Positions 36,467-45,844 of a stretch of DNA of 64,000 nucleotides are shown here, one piece after another (within the stretch, counting starts at the first letter, position 1; every line of letters begins with the position of its first letter). This stretch comes from Thalassospira australica (GTDB lineage: Bacteria > Pseudomonadota > Alphaproteobacteria > Rhodospirillales > Thalassospiraceae): assembly GCF_000763295.1 (NCBI RefSeq), contig NZ_JRJE01000004.1, positions 124,001-188,000 on the forward strand. The letters run 5' to 3'. Below the pieces are notes generated by a model that ran no database searches, had not been told where the DNA came from, and was given only the letters and a program-made list of their open reading frames with translations. The translations under genes were made by a program, and so were the position numbers.

Positions 36467-37118
36467 CTGTCGTTTAAGCGCCTGTTGCCCTGCAAAAACA
36501 TTTGTTCACCGCTTATAGCAACGCGTTGGTTAACGGGCAATTGACCAAAACCATATCTTGTCTGGCGGGCATATCACATATCCGTCAACATGCTTTACAC
36601 ATGTGCATCGGACAAAAGCGGTTTCTTTTCATATATTTGCTGGAAATTGATCGCGAATGGCGAAAACGTGCGGATTTTTTCGTGTTTTTTAATGCCACTG
36701 TCAGAAAGTCGTTACACAGAGCAACAAAACTGTTTGTCGCAGGCGCATAAAAGGGATATGTTGCTCGCGAGATTCCTAAATGCTTTGTGGTAAGCAACCA
36801 AAATGCCACCAGGCTGAGGACGCGACGAGTTCAGTTCTTACGGTCGGTGTCTCGGTGACGCGGCAATTCCCGCTCCCGATAGAGCCCTCCTTAAAAAGGC
36901 TGTCTTGGCGCGCTCGAAAAGACACGCAATCTATTATTTTGTTTCAACACCAAAACCAGGTCCAACCGGAAGAGCAGCCGACACGCGATGACCCAGAGAC
37001 ATACAGGACATATCGCGACCTTTATGGGCGGCGCCTCCGGACATGCCGGTTTGTTTGCATATCAGCGCAACTGCGCCCATAGCATTGAACTGGCGGGACC
37101 CTCAGGAACAGGTTCCGA
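36467..37118. other. Long divergent intergenic region with the likely rne leader
   Basis: 652 bases without a convincing gene, between divergent amiC and rne. The few short frames lack ribosome sites and family resemblance. RNase E genes typically have long structured 5' untranslated regions through which the enzyme regulates its own mRNA, and the stretch from about 36850 to 37118 probably has this role. I could not define the promoter confidently. TTGACC at 36541 is a -35 candidate without a matching -10. Confidence 0.5.
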
Positions 37119-40100
37119 ATGGTCAAACGTATGCTTATCGACGCAACGCACGCGGAAGAAAGCCGCGTCGTTGTTATTGACGGAAATCGCTTAGAAGAAT
37201 ACGACGTCGAGACATCGACGAAAAAACAAATCAAGGGCAATATCTATCTCGCGAAAGTCACGCGGGTAGAACCGTCACTTCAGGCGGCCTTTGTTGACTA
37301 TGGCGGAAACCGCCACGGTTTCCTTGCCTTCAGCGAAATTCATTCCGATTATTACCAAATCCCGGTTGCAGACCGCGAAGCAATTGCGCAGGGCCACGCC
37401 CAAAGCAATAAGCAGGTCAAAGACGCTGAAATCGTCGAAGACAATATCGGCGAGACCGAAGACAGCGCGAAAAAAGACAAAAAACCATCCCGTTCACGTT
37501 CGCGTCGCAAGCCGCGTGCGAAGGACGAAGCAACTGATGCGCCTGAGGCAGAAACCACTGAAACCTCTGCTGAGGCCCCTGCCCCAAGTGATGCAGCCAC
37601 CGATACCGGCGCAACCGGTGACGAAGAAGACGCAAAACCGCGTCGCCGTCGCCCGCGCAACCGTCGCAAGAAAACCGAAGACACCGATGCATCCGCCAAC
37701 GACGCATCGACCGACGACACATCGGCTGATGCCGCACCTTCGTCTGAAGGAAATGGCGACACCGGGTCTGATGGCGATGACACCCCGACCGGTGGCAATG
37801 CCGCCATGTCGGCCGAAGTCGCGGAACTGGACGTTGATGTTGATGCCGACAGTGACGGCGCCGACAGCAGCAACGAAGTCACCGCACTTGACGCCAATGC
37901 CGACGTTGAAGAAGACATCGAAGACCTTGGCGGTGATGACAGCGACGAATTCGTCGAATCGCACAGCCGTCAGCTTCAGAAACGCTATAAAATTCAGGAA
38001 GTGATCAAACGCCGCCAGATCATTCTGGTTCAGGTCGTCAAGGAAGAGCGCGGCAACAAGGGTGCTGCTCTTTCAACCTTCCTGTCGCTGGCCGGTCGTT
38101 ATTGCGTCCTGATGCCAAACACCCCGCGTGGTGGCGGCATTTCGCGCAAGATCACCAATGCCAAGGACCGCAAGCGTCTGAAATCCATTCTGGCCGAACT
38201 GGAAATTCCGGACGGCATGGCCGTCATTGTTCGAACTGCCGGTGCAGAACGGACCAAGGCCGAAATCAAACGCGACTTCGATTATCTGATGCGTTTGTGG
38301 GATCGTATTCGCGAAACCACCCTTCAGAGTCAGGCACCGTGTCTGATTTACGAAGAAGCCGATCTGATCAAGCGTTCCATCCGTGACCTTTATGCACGTG
38401 ATGTTGATGAAGTTCTGGTCGAAGGTGACGAAGGTTACCGGGTTGCCAAAGACTTCATGAAGATGTTGATGCCATCACATGCCAAGCGTGTGCAGCCCTA
38501 TAAAGATCAGGGCGTGCCGCTGTTCCACCGCTTCCAGGTGGAAAGCCAGCTTGATGCGATGCTCAATCCGGTCGTACAGCTTAAATCCGGTGGTTACCTT
38601 GTCATCAACCCGACCGAGGCACTGGTCGCGGTTGACGTCAACTCCGGCCGGTCGACCCGTGAACGCAATATCGAAGAAACCGCATACAAGACCAACCTTG
38701 AAGCGGCCGAAGAACTGGCACGTCAGCTTCGCCTGCGTGACCTTGCCGGTCTGATCGTTGTCGATTTCATCGACATGGAAGATCACCGCAATCAGGCATC
38801 GGTTGAACGCAAGCTTAAAGAAGCCATGCGAAATGACCGTGCCCGACTGCAGATCGGTCGCATCAGCCCGTTTGGCCTGCTTGAAATGTCGCGTCAGCGC
38901 CTGCGCCCGTCGCTGGTGGAAAGCGCGTTTGAAGTTTGCACCCATTGCCGCGGTGTCGGCCTTGTACGTTCGATTGAAAGTGCAGCCCTTCATCTGCTGC
39001 GCGTGATCGAAGAAGAAGGCATGCGTCGTCGTTCCGGCGCGCTGACCGTTCACGTCGCAAGCGAAGTTGCCCTTTACATCCTGAACCGCAAACGCGATTC
39101 ACTGGGCGAAATCGAAAGCCGTTACGGCTTTAGCGTCATGATCTTTGGCGATGACAGCCTGATTTCGCCAGATCACCGCATCGAGCGTACCCGTGCGAAA
39201 AAAGGCGATGAGATCGAAGACGCAACCCCGGTTCTCAATACCGACAGCGTTTCGCTGACGGCGATTGAAAACCCGGTTGATACCGACGACGAAGAAGTAG
39301 AAGAAGAAACCGAACGTTCTGAACGGCCTGAGGATGACGATCAGGGCGGTAAACGCCGCCGTCGTCGCCGTCGCCGTCGTGGCCGCAATGATGACCGTGA
39401 TGATCGCAACACCGATCAGCAGCAGGAAGCATCAAACGAAGCTTCGGAAGAGTCTGACAATTCTGATCGCGCCAACAATGAAGACGACGATGAAGAAAGC
39501 CAACGCAAGCGCCGCCGTCGCGGCAAGCGTGGTGGTCGTCGTCGTTCGCGTCGTCAGGACTTTGAAGGCAACCGTACCCGTTCCCCGCAGGATGATCCGG
39601 CCTTGACGGCAGCACGCCGCAACCGCGATCACGAAGCACCGGACGGCACTGCCGAAGACACCGTTATCGATGCCGATAGCGATGGTCAGGATGCTGACAA
39701 CTTTGACCAGGAAGGTGTTCGTGCCGGTCGTTCGCGCAGCACAACCGCACCGGCCCCGGCCCGTCCGCGTCGTGATCGCAATGACAACCGCCGCAACCGT
39801 CGTGACCGCAACAACCGTTCGGATCGCAATGACGAGGGCAATGATCGCGATGTGAAGAACATCCCGATCCAAAGCGGTCCGGCCCCGGAAGCACCTGCTG
39901 ACAGCAAACCGGAAGCAGCAAGCGCACCGTCATCTGCCCCGGCAGAAACCAGCGCACCAGCACCGACACCTGCTCCAACGCCAGAAGCGCCGAAAGCAGA
40001 AAAACCTGCTGGGCAAGCAAAAGCTCCGGAACCGGCAAAGGCTGAGACGCCCGCAACGGCACCAGAACCGGCCCCTGCACCTGCTGCAGAGCCGACCCCG

Positions 40101-40169
40101 GCTGCAGAACCGGCGAAGGATGAAAAACCCAAGCCGAAGAAACGCGGCTGGTGGAGCCTTGGTCGCTAA
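37119..40169 (+). CDS. rne: Ribonuclease E
   Basis: Main endonuclease of mRNA decay and rRNA/tRNA processing, and scaffold of the degradosome at the membrane. 1016 residues. The S1 domain starts at about 38 (KGNIYLAKVTRVEPSLQAAF) and is interrupted at about 95-275 by an acidic, Ala/Thr-rich insert, resuming with RYKIQEVIKRRQIILVQV. The catalytic DNase I-like region has VDVNSGRSTR and VVDFIDMEDHRN, which carry the Mg-binding Asp residues. The zinc-link CTHCRGVG is near 607. From about 700 on, Arg-rich and acidic blocks alternate, ending in a Pro/Ala-rich tail. The basic blocks probably bind RNA and partner proteins. The ATG at 37119 has CAGGAACAGG upstream. Confidence 0.96.
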   Translation: MVKRMLIDATHAEESRVVVIDGNRLEEYDVETSTKKQIKGNIYLAKVTRVEPSLQAAFVDYGGNRHGFLAFSEIHSDYYQIPVADREAIAQGHAQSNKQVKDAEIVEDNIGETEDSAKKDKKPSRSRSRRKPRAKDEATDAPEAETTETSAEAPAPSDAATDTGATGDEEDAKPRRRRPRNRRKKTEDTDASANDASTDDTSADAAPSSEGNGDTGSDGDDTPTGGNAAMSAEVAELDVDVDADSDGADSSNEVTALDANADVEEDIEDLGGDDSDEFVESHSRQLQKRYKIQEVIKRRQIILVQVVKEERGNKGAALSTFLSLAGRYCVLMPNTPRGGGISRKITNAKDRKRLKSILAELEIPDGMAVIVRTAGAERTKAEIKRDFDYLMRLWDRIRETTLQSQAPCLIYEEADLIKRSIRDLYARDVDEVLVEGDEGYRVAKDFMKMLMPSHAKRVQPYKDQGVPLFHRFQVESQLDAMLNPVVQLKSGGYLVINPTEALVAVDVNSGRSTRERNIEETAYKTNLEAAEELARQLRLRDLAGLIVVDFIDMEDHRNQASVERKLKEAMRNDRARLQIGRISPFGLLEMSRQRLRPSLVESAFEVCTHCRGVGLVRSIESAALHLLRVIEEEGMRRRSGALTVHVASEVALYILNRKRDSLGEIESRYGFSVMIFGDDSLISPDHRIERTRAKKGDEIEDATPVLNTDSVSLTAIENPVDTDDEEVEEETERSERPEDDDQGGKRRRRRRRRRGRNDDRDDRNTDQQQEASNEASEESDNSDRANNEDDDEESQRKRRRRGKRGGRRRSRRQDFEGNRTRSPQDDPALTAARRNRDHEAPDGTAEDTVIDADSDGQDADNFDQEGVRAGRSRSTTAPAPARPRRDRNDNRRNRRDRNNRSDRNDEGNDRDVKNIPIQSGPAPEAPADSKPEAASAPSSAPAETSAPAPTPAPTPEAPKAEKPAGQAKAPEPAKAETPATAPEPAPAPAAEPTPAAEPAKDEKPKPKKRGWWSLGR

Positions 40170-40188
40170 GGCCAGATACCAGACAACA

Positions 40189-40219
40189 CAAAAGGGCTGC
40201 TCATTGAGCAGCCCTTTTT
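40189..40219. terminator. Terminator between rne and the aminotransferase
   Basis: AAAGGGCTGCTC pairs with GAGCAGCCCTTT over a three-base loop, followed by TT. The flanking A-run and T-run allow action on both strands of this convergent pair. Confidence 0.9.
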
Positions 40220-40268
40220 CGTTCGCGGTGATCGCCGTTTGAAGCATGTTGCCTTTAGTAGGTTTACC

Positions 40269-41420
40269 TCAGCGCTTCCAGTTCTGTAACGCCTTGACCG
40301 CGCCGATCATGGTTTCTTCGCTATGGGCGAAAGAAAAGCGCACGTACCCTTTGCCACGCATACGATCAAAATCCGTGCCCGGTGTGGTGGCGACGCCAGT
40401 TTCTTCAAGCATCTGCTTGCAGAATGCTTCGCTGTCCGTGGTCAGTTCGCGCACATCAGCATAAAGATAAAACGCACCATCGGCCGGGGCGAACTTGGTG
40501 AAGCCTGCCTTTGGCAAACCATCCAGCAGGATTTCACGATTGCGCGCATAGGCCGCGATATTGGCCTGAAGTTCGTCTTCGCAATCAAAGGCAGCAACGG
40601 CTGCAAGCTGCGAAAGCGCCGGGGCGGAGATAAACAGGTTCTGTTGCAGACATTCCACTGCACGCATCAGATCAGGCGGCACAATCGCCCAGCCCAGACG
40701 CCAGCCGGTCATGGAAAAGTATTTCGAGAAGCTGTTGATGATGATCGCCTCATCACCGAATTCAAGGGCGGTACATTCGGCCACATCCCCAAATGAAATG
40801 CCCTGATAGATCTCGTCACTGATAAGGCGAATGCCGTTGTCGCGGCAATAGGTCGCCAGTTCGCGATAGGTTTCGACATCAATCATACTGCCCGCCGGGT
40901 TGGACGGGCTGGCAACGATCAGGCCATCGATCGGTTCGTCAAGATCGCGCAGCATCTGTACAGTCGGCTGATAGTGGGTTTCGGGACCTGCGGGCAAGTT
41001 GATTGTATCGATACCAAGCGCGCTTAGAATGTTGTGATACGCCGGATAGCCCGGAGCTGCCATTGCCACCCTGTCGCCTGCATCAAAGGCCGCCAGAAAC
41101 GCCAGTACAAAGATCGAGGATGACCCGCTTGCCACGCACACACGCGCCGGATCAACCGAAACACCAAACTTGGTTTTGTAATGCCCGGCAATGGCTTCGC
41201 GGAGCGGATCGATGCCCATGGCATTGGTATAGCCGATCAGATCAGTTTCAAGGGCCTTGGCGGCGGCTTCGCGTACCTTGCGCGGTGCGGGCGTTCCTGG
41301 CTGACCGACTTCAAGATGATAAACGGCTTTGCCTTCGGTTTCGCGCGCGTTGGCAGCACGCATCACGTCCATCACGATAAAGGGCGAAATTGCCCCGCGA
41401 AGGGATTGCTTCAAAGCCAT
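40269..41420 (-). CDS. Class I/II PLP aminotransferase
   Basis: 383 residues, fold type I. The PLP lysine lies in INSFSKYFSMTGWRLGW. The substrate-binding Asn-Pro is in VASPSNPAGSMI, and the Asp/Tyr pair is in LISDEIYQGISF. The N-terminus begins at once with LRGAISPFIVMDVM and no signal peptide, so it is cytoplasmic. It is closest in style to the aspartate/aromatic aminotransferases (AatA-like or MalY-like); the exact amino-acid substrate is not deducible. It stands alone downstream of the degenerate gamma-glutamyltransferase, with a terminator between them. Confidence 0.88.
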   Translation of the reverse strand: MALKQSLRGAISPFIVMDVMRAANARETEGKAVYHLEVGQPGTPAPRKVREAAAKALETDLIGYTNAMGIDPLREAIAGHYKTKFGVSVDPARVCVASGSSSIFVLAFLAAFDAGDRVAMAAPGYPAYHNILSALGIDTINLPAGPETHYQPTVQMLRDLDEPIDGLIVASPSNPAGSMIDVETYRELATYCRDNGIRLISDEIYQGISFGDVAECTALEFGDEAIIINSFSKYFSMTGWRLGWAIVPPDLMRAVECLQQNLFISAPALSQLAAVAAFDCEDELQANIAAYARNREILLDGLPKAGFTKFAPADGAFYLYADVRELTTDSEAFCKQMLEETGVATTPGTDFDRMRGKGYVRFSFAHSEETMIGAVKALQNWKR

Positions 41421-41446
41421 GTTTGGAATCCTGGTATGTGGTTAAG

Positions 41447-41482
41447 AACAACAGGGCAGGATGGTCCCCCTGCCCTGTTGGT
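41447..41482 (-). terminator. Terminator after the GGT-like gene
   Basis: CAACAGGGCAGG pairs with CCTGCCCTGTTG around a short loop, 14 bases past the GGT-like stop codon. The T-run on the minus strand is short (TTGTTCTT). Confidence 0.7.
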
Positions 41483-41495
41483 GTTCGTTTTCTGT

Positions 41496-42884
41496 TTAAC
41501 GGGTACCTGCCATACCGCCACCGGCCGGGTCGGCGATGAACTGGCAGCTTTCGGGATGGGGTGGCGTCCCTTCAAGACATTTGATGACATTGACCGACGA
41601 TGCCCCTTGGGAATTAAGCACAATCGACGATGCAGCCCCGGCGCCAATCAGGTCTTCGGCCATGGTGGCGATCTGTTTGGTTGCACCGGCCGGTGTGCCG
41701 GTTCCGGCGATACCGTAATAATATTCCCAGACAAACGGGTTCACCATAAGGGCCGGGCCCATCAGCGGTGTCGATGTCAGCGCAGCATCACCCGCCGCAA
41801 GGTTAAGACCAAAGGCATCTGCCCCCAACCCGGCACCGAACGGCGTGTTCATGGTGGTGACACAGGCAACCGCGTTCGCCGCGCGATCAACCACAACAAA
41901 GCCACTGCGCCCGGCACTGGCCTGTGCGGCCTCGCTGCCTGACGAGATGTCGGCCAGATAACGGTTCAGGATATCGGCCAGTTCACCGCCCTGACTGATG
42001 GCAGATACACCGACATCAGAACGCGGCGGATAGGCAAGATACAGTATTTCATTGCCAACCTTGACCTCGGTCGCGGTTTTCCATTGCGGGCGATAAGTGC
42101 GCAGATCATCAGCGGTCAGTGTCCCACCGGCAGCATCAACTGCATTGGCAATATCGACCGCCAGTGCGCCATTATAAAAATCACCCGGGCCTTTAACCCG
42201 CAGTGACGTCAGAAGGGCTGCAAGATTGACTGATCGAATACGATCCCCGACCTCAAGCATCTTGCCACCCGGCATAAAGGTTGCGCGAAGGGCCGGGCTT
42301 GCTTCGATACGATCACGATGGGTTTCGATATCGCGCACAAGCGAACGCGAAACAGGCACGCCAAGGCGAGCATACTGTTCAGCAGCACTGATCAGCGATC
42401 CCCACTGCAGACGGCCATATCGTGCGCTTAGCGCATAAAGACCACGCGGAACCGCCGGGATGGTTGTTGCCGTCTGGTCTGAGCGGGTACGTGTGCCCGG
42501 ACGCGGCCAGAAATCAAGAACCTCGACTTTTTCCGACGCGCGATCATGAACCACACATACACCGCCACCGCCGATTCCCGCGACCGATGACTTGGTAACC
42601 GTCATGGTCGCATACAGGGCCACGGCCGCATCAGCAGCGGTTCCACCAGCAGATAAAACGTCGCGTGCATTGCGCACTGCGCGTGGCTCATCGGCCACCA
42701 CACCACCGAAATAGCCGGATACTGCCCCTATTTGACCAATATTCTCTGCTTCATTGCTACTGCAGGCAGCAAGTCCGGCAGTCATTGCGATTGCGAACGC
42801 GATCCGCCATGATGGCGTGCGCGTCGGCTTGGAACCGACATCAGTCGAACGAAAATATGGAACGCACATTTTGCTCAGACGCAT
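41496..42884 (-). CDS. Gamma-glutamyltransferase-like lipoprotein, catalytically degenerate
   Basis: About 462 residues from the ATG at 42884 (42869 also possible). A basic N-region precedes a hydrophobic core and lipobox (IAFAIAMTAGLAACSS), so it is probably a lipoprotein. The body follows the gamma-glutamyltransferase fold: VVADEPRAVRNARDVLSAGG with TAADAAVAL, and later FVVVDRAANAVACVTTMNTPFGAG. At the autoprocessing site, where GGT has TTHxSVVD, this protein reads RSGFVVVD, so the nucleophilic threonine and the following Thr-His are absent. The gene is also shorter than usual GGT (about 560-580). It should neither self-cleave nor transfer glutamyl groups; a binding or structural role is more likely. 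Confidence 0.8.
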   Translation of the reverse strand: MRLSKMCVPYFRSTDVGSKPTRTPSWRIAFAIAMTAGLAACSSNEAENIGQIGAVSGYFGGVVADEPRAVRNARDVLSAGGTAADAAVALYATMTVTKSSVAGIGGGGVCVVHDRASEKVEVLDFWPRPGTRTRSDQTATTIPAVPRGLYALSARYGRLQWGSLISAAEQYARLGVPVSRSLVRDIETHRDRIEASPALRATFMPGGKMLEVGDRIRSVNLAALLTSLRVKGPGDFYNGALAVDIANAVDAAGGTLTADDLRTYRPQWKTATEVKVGNEILYLAYPPRSDVGVSAISQGGELADILNRYLADISSGSEAAQASAGRSGFVVVDRAANAVACVTTMNTPFGAGLGADAFGLNLAAGDAALTSTPLMGPALMVNPFVWEYYYGIAGTGTPAGATKQIATMAEDLIGAGAASSIVLNSQGASSVNVIKCLEGTPPHPESCQFIADPAGGGMAGTR

Positions 42885-44232
42885 TGTTACTCTCACTGCC
42901 ATTTTCCTTGTTGCCCTGCCAAGCATGGTGGCTGCGCAGGGTCGTTCTTTTATCCGCGATACAGAGATCGAGGAAACCCTTCGGATGTATGCCACGCCGA
43001 TTTTCAGGGCGGCGGGTCTCGATCCGAATGGCGTGTCTGTTTATATCGTTTCTGACAACAGCTTGAACGCTTTTGTTGCCGGAGGCCAAAAGCTTTTTAT
43101 CAATACTGGACTGTTGTTAAAAGCAGAGACTCCCGAACAGGTTATCGGGGTTATGGCCCACGAGACGGGACATATATCAGGCGGGCACCTTTCGCGTGTA
43201 CATGATCAACTGCGCAATGCGTCTGCGATTTCCATTCTATCGACTATCGCCGGTGTTGCGGCAGGTGTTGCGGCGGGCCGATCCGACGTCGGAACAGCAG
43301 CCATTCTGGGCGGGCAAAATGTGGCAACACGTAACTTTCTGGCCTATTCCCGAACACAGGAAAGCAGTGCCGATCAGGCTGGTGTGAAATACCTTACATC
43401 TGCGGGCATTTCATCGCGCGGGATGCTGGAATTCATGCAGACCCTTGAAGGACAGGAACTGCTCAGCACAGCAAGTCAGGACCCGTATCTTCGAAGTCAC
43501 CCGTTGACGGTTGAGCGTGTCGATTTTCTGGAAAACTACGTCAAGAATTCAGAACTGAAAGATGCGAAAGTCAGTCCGGAGTTTTATGAACGCCATGACC
43601 GCATGCGCGCCAAGCTGTTTGCCTTTACCAACCATATTCAAAACACGCTGCGGACCTACCCCGAAAGCGACACAGACATTTCAGCACGTTACGCCCGTGC
43701 GATTGCCTATTATCGGGATTCGCGCCTTGAACCGGCACTCGAACTGATCGACGGGCTGATTGCCGAAGAACCGGCCAATCCGTATTTCGAGGAACTCAAA
43801 GGCCAGATCCTGCTGGAATTTGGCCGCGCAGCAGAAGCAATCCCCCCGCTTGAACAATCAGCAGAACTTTCCGGCGGTGCGCCTTTGATCCGCCTGTTGC
43901 TGGCCCATGCCATGATTGAAACCGGTGATGAAACCTATCTTGAACCGGCCAAGGAAAACCTGATTGGGGTGCTGTCGCGTGAACGCGGCAATTCGTCGGC
44001 ATGGCGTTTCCGTGCCATTGTCGAAAACCGTTTGGGCAATGAAGGTGAAGCGTCCCTGTCACAGGCAGAGTACAGCCTTTTGACCGGGGACCGACAGGCT
44101 GCCAGCTATCACGCGGTTCAGGCCGACCGAAAACTTGAAAAAGGAACGGCCGCATGGTTGCGCGCCCAGGATATCCTGCAGGCAACCAACCCGGACGGTG
44201 TCCCTGGCAAAGGTAAGGGCAGCCCTGATTGA
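42871..44232 (+). CDS. Periplasmic M48 metalloprotease with TPR-like C-terminus (BepA family)
   Basis: BepA/YfgC-type proteases assist or degrade outer-membrane proteins at the BAM complex. About 453 residues from TTG at 42871, which directly begins a signal peptide (LRRIVTLTAIFLVALPSMVAAQG); the frame is open to 42754. The zinc site is HETGH in VMAHETGHISGGHLSRVH, with the third ligand in SRTQESSADQAGVKYL. The C-terminal half, about 280-450, is helical with TPR-like repeats (ARYARAIAYYRDSRLEPALELIDG). Its start overlaps head-to-head with the GGT-like gene by about 14 bases. The downstream lipoprotein gene overlaps its stop codon (TTGA). Confidence 0.9.
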   Translation: MLRRIVTLTAIFLVALPSMVAAQGRSFIRDTEIEETLRMYATPIFRAAGLDPNGVSVYIVSDNSLNAFVAGGQKLFINTGLLLKAETPEQVIGVMAHETGHISGGHLSRVHDQLRNASAISILSTIAGVAAGVAAGRSDVGTAAILGGQNVATRNFLAYSRTQESSADQAGVKYLTSAGISSRGMLEFMQTLEGQELLSTASQDPYLRSHPLTVERVDFLENYVKNSELKDAKVSPEFYERHDRMRAKLFAFTNHIQNTLRTYPESDTDISARYARAIAYYRDSRLEPALELIDGLIAEEPANPYFEELKGQILLEFGRAAEAIPPLEQSAELSGGAPLIRLLLAHAMIETGDETYLEPAKENLIGVLSRERGNSSAWRFRAIVENRLGNEGEASLSQAEYSLLTGDRQAASYHAVQADRKLEKGTAAWLRAQDILQATNPDGVPGKGKGSPD

Positions 44233-44927
44233 AGTCGTCCACTGCTAAAAAAACAGGAAAACCACGCTTAGGGTCGCGGGTGAAACCCGGCTTTCTCTCG
44301 CCTTTGGTGCTGACGATGGTTGGCCTTTTGGGGGTGGCCGGGTGTTCGCTGCCCGGGGCGGGGGTTGACGTCAGCGGTGATCTTAAGCTGCTTTATGCGC
44401 CTTTCTCTCTTGGTAATCCCCCGCGCTATTGGCAGGTCACACAAGCACCTGCCCAAAACGGATCGGATCAAGCGCCCCTGACATGGGAAGACAAGGATGG
44501 CCGTATTGCACTGGCCGCACGTCCGGGCATCGGATCGTTCGAAATCGGGCGGCGCACCAATGTGATTGTCTTGGCATCCCCCTATTTGTCCTTTGACTGG
44601 CAGCTTAATAACACTGCGCAGGTTGGCGATGTTGAGCTGGTCCTTGGGTTTCGGCGTCAGTCACAGGGAAGCTGGACCGAAAACGATCTGGGGGCTGGGA
44701 AACCATCGATTGATCAGGAAGTCCGCATCGCTGTTGGGCAATATGCCGTCAGTTACGGGCAATGGCAGCGCGAATATTTTGATCTGTCCACCCTTTATCG
44801 CCGCTACTGGCCTGACACAGATGCGGATGAAGTGCGTCTTGTCTGGATCGGACTTGTTTCCGGCAAGGACCATACGCCCGCACAAGGCAGTGTGACCCAT
44901 CTAACGCATATTTTACTTTCCCGTTAG
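44229..44927 (+). CDS. Lipoprotein of unknown function
   Basis: 232 residues starting at TTG 44229, which overlaps the protease stop codon by four bases, so the two are translationally coupled. The signal is LSPLVLTMVGLLGVAGCS with lipobox GVAGC. The mature protein is beta-rich (RYWQVTQAPAQNG, LTWEDKDGRIALAARPGIG, YLSFDWQLNNTAQVGDVELVLGFR). This layout recalls the DUF3047 type, though I am not sure of that match. The operon context suggests an envelope role with the M48 protease. Confidence 0.75.
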   Translation: MKSSTAKKTGKPRLGSRVKPGFLSPLVLTMVGLLGVAGCSLPGAGVDVSGDLKLLYAPFSLGNPPRYWQVTQAPAQNGSDQAPLTWEDKDGRIALAARPGIGSFEIGRRTNVIVLASPYLSFDWQLNNTAQVGDVELVLGFRRQSQGSWTENDLGAGKPSIDQEVRIAVGQYAVSYGQWQREYFDLSTLYRRYWPDTDADEVRLVWIGLVSGKDHTPAQGSVTHLTHILLSR

Positions 44928-45017
44928 CGACCAGATCACGTATCAAAAAAACATCACATAAAATCACGGCCGGCACCGCAATACAGCGCAATGGCCTGAA
45001 AGAGATAAGGACGCCCA

Positions 45018-45776
45018 ATGAATTCTCAGATCGCGAAGCGTTTTCTTGCTGGAACAGCCCTTGGTGTCACCATGCTGTTTGGCTCCGGCGCAATGGCACA
45101 AGAGGCGCTTGGCACCGCGCAGAAAGCCGAAATCGAAAGCGTCATCGAACAATACCTGCTCGAGAACCCGGACGTTCTTTTGCGGGCCATCCAAAACGTT
45201 CAGGCATGGCAAACCGCCGAACAGGAACGTCAGAAAGAAGAAGCCCTGACCCCGGTTTGGGATGCACTGGTTGCGGATAGTTCCATCCCGTCGGTTGGTC
45301 CGCTGGATGCGCCGGTCACCGTGATCGAGTTCTTTGACTATCATTGTGGCTATTGCAAACGCGCCTTTGAGGGCGTGATGGATATCGCCGAGAAGAATGA
45401 CGGCAAGGTGCGCACCATCTTTGTCGAATTCCCGATTCTGCGTGAAGAAAGCGCGATTGCGGCCCGCGCAGCACTTGCTGCGGACAAACAAGGCAAATAC
45501 ATGGAAATCCACGAGGCCTTCATGCAAAACCGTGGCCTTCTGGATCAGGAACGCATTAACGAGCTTGCCGCCAATGCCGGGGTTGACGTTGACCAGATGC
45601 TTGAAGACATGAAAGCACCTGAAATCAACGGCATGTTGTCCCAGTATTCGGCAATGGCACGGTCGGTCGGCATCAGTGGCACCCCTGCCTTCCTGATCAA
45701 CGGCACCATGGTTTCCGGCGCGGATATGGAACGGGTTGAGGCACTTGTTGATGCAGGTCTTGAAGACGCATCGTAA
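45018..45776 (+). CDS. DsbA-family periplasmic thiol-disulfide protein (ScsC/BdbD-like)
   Basis: 252 residues. A signal peptide ends at AMAQE. Residues 33-75 (AQKAEIESVIEQYLLENPDVLLRAIQ) resemble the N-terminal oligomerisation stalk of ScsC-type isomerases. The thioredoxin fold has the active site CGYC at 110-113 (FFDYHCGYCKRAFE), and the cis-proline loop is SGTPAFLI. ScsC-like stalked proteins act as disulfide isomerases or protect against copper; a simple oxidase role is also possible. A partner ScsB/DsbD gene is not in the window. It follows the protease-lipoprotein pair after 90 bases. Confidence 0.9.
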   Translation: MNSQIAKRFLAGTALGVTMLFGSGAMAQEALGTAQKAEIESVIEQYLLENPDVLLRAIQNVQAWQTAEQERQKEEALTPVWDALVADSSIPSVGPLDAPVTVIEFFDYHCGYCKRAFEGVMDIAEKNDGKVRTIFVEFPILREESAIAARAALAADKQGKYMEIHEAFMQNRGLLDQERINELAANAGVDVDQMLEDMKAPEINGMLSQYSAMARSVGISGTPAFLINGTMVSGADMERVEALVDAGLEDAS

Positions 45777-45794
45777 CAACTGTCTATACATCAT

Positions 45795-45830
45795 GCGAAA
45801 CGGACTACATCCGTAGTCAGTCCGTTTCGC
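45795..45830. other. Nested hairpin after the dsbA-like gene
   Basis: A 12-pair perfect stem GCGAAACGGACT/AGTCCGTTTCGC encloses a smaller ACTAC/GTAGT hairpin. No T-run follows, so it is not a standard terminator. It may protect the mRNA 3' end. A second palindrome with a proper T-run follows at 45845. Confidence 0.6.
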
Positions 45831-45844
45831 CACCCCAACCAACG

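Noticed and set aside
36502..37082. Short frames in the amiC-rne gap
   Set aside because: No ribosome sites, no hydrophobic or domain pattern, and they overlap one another. The region is more likely the structured rne leader.
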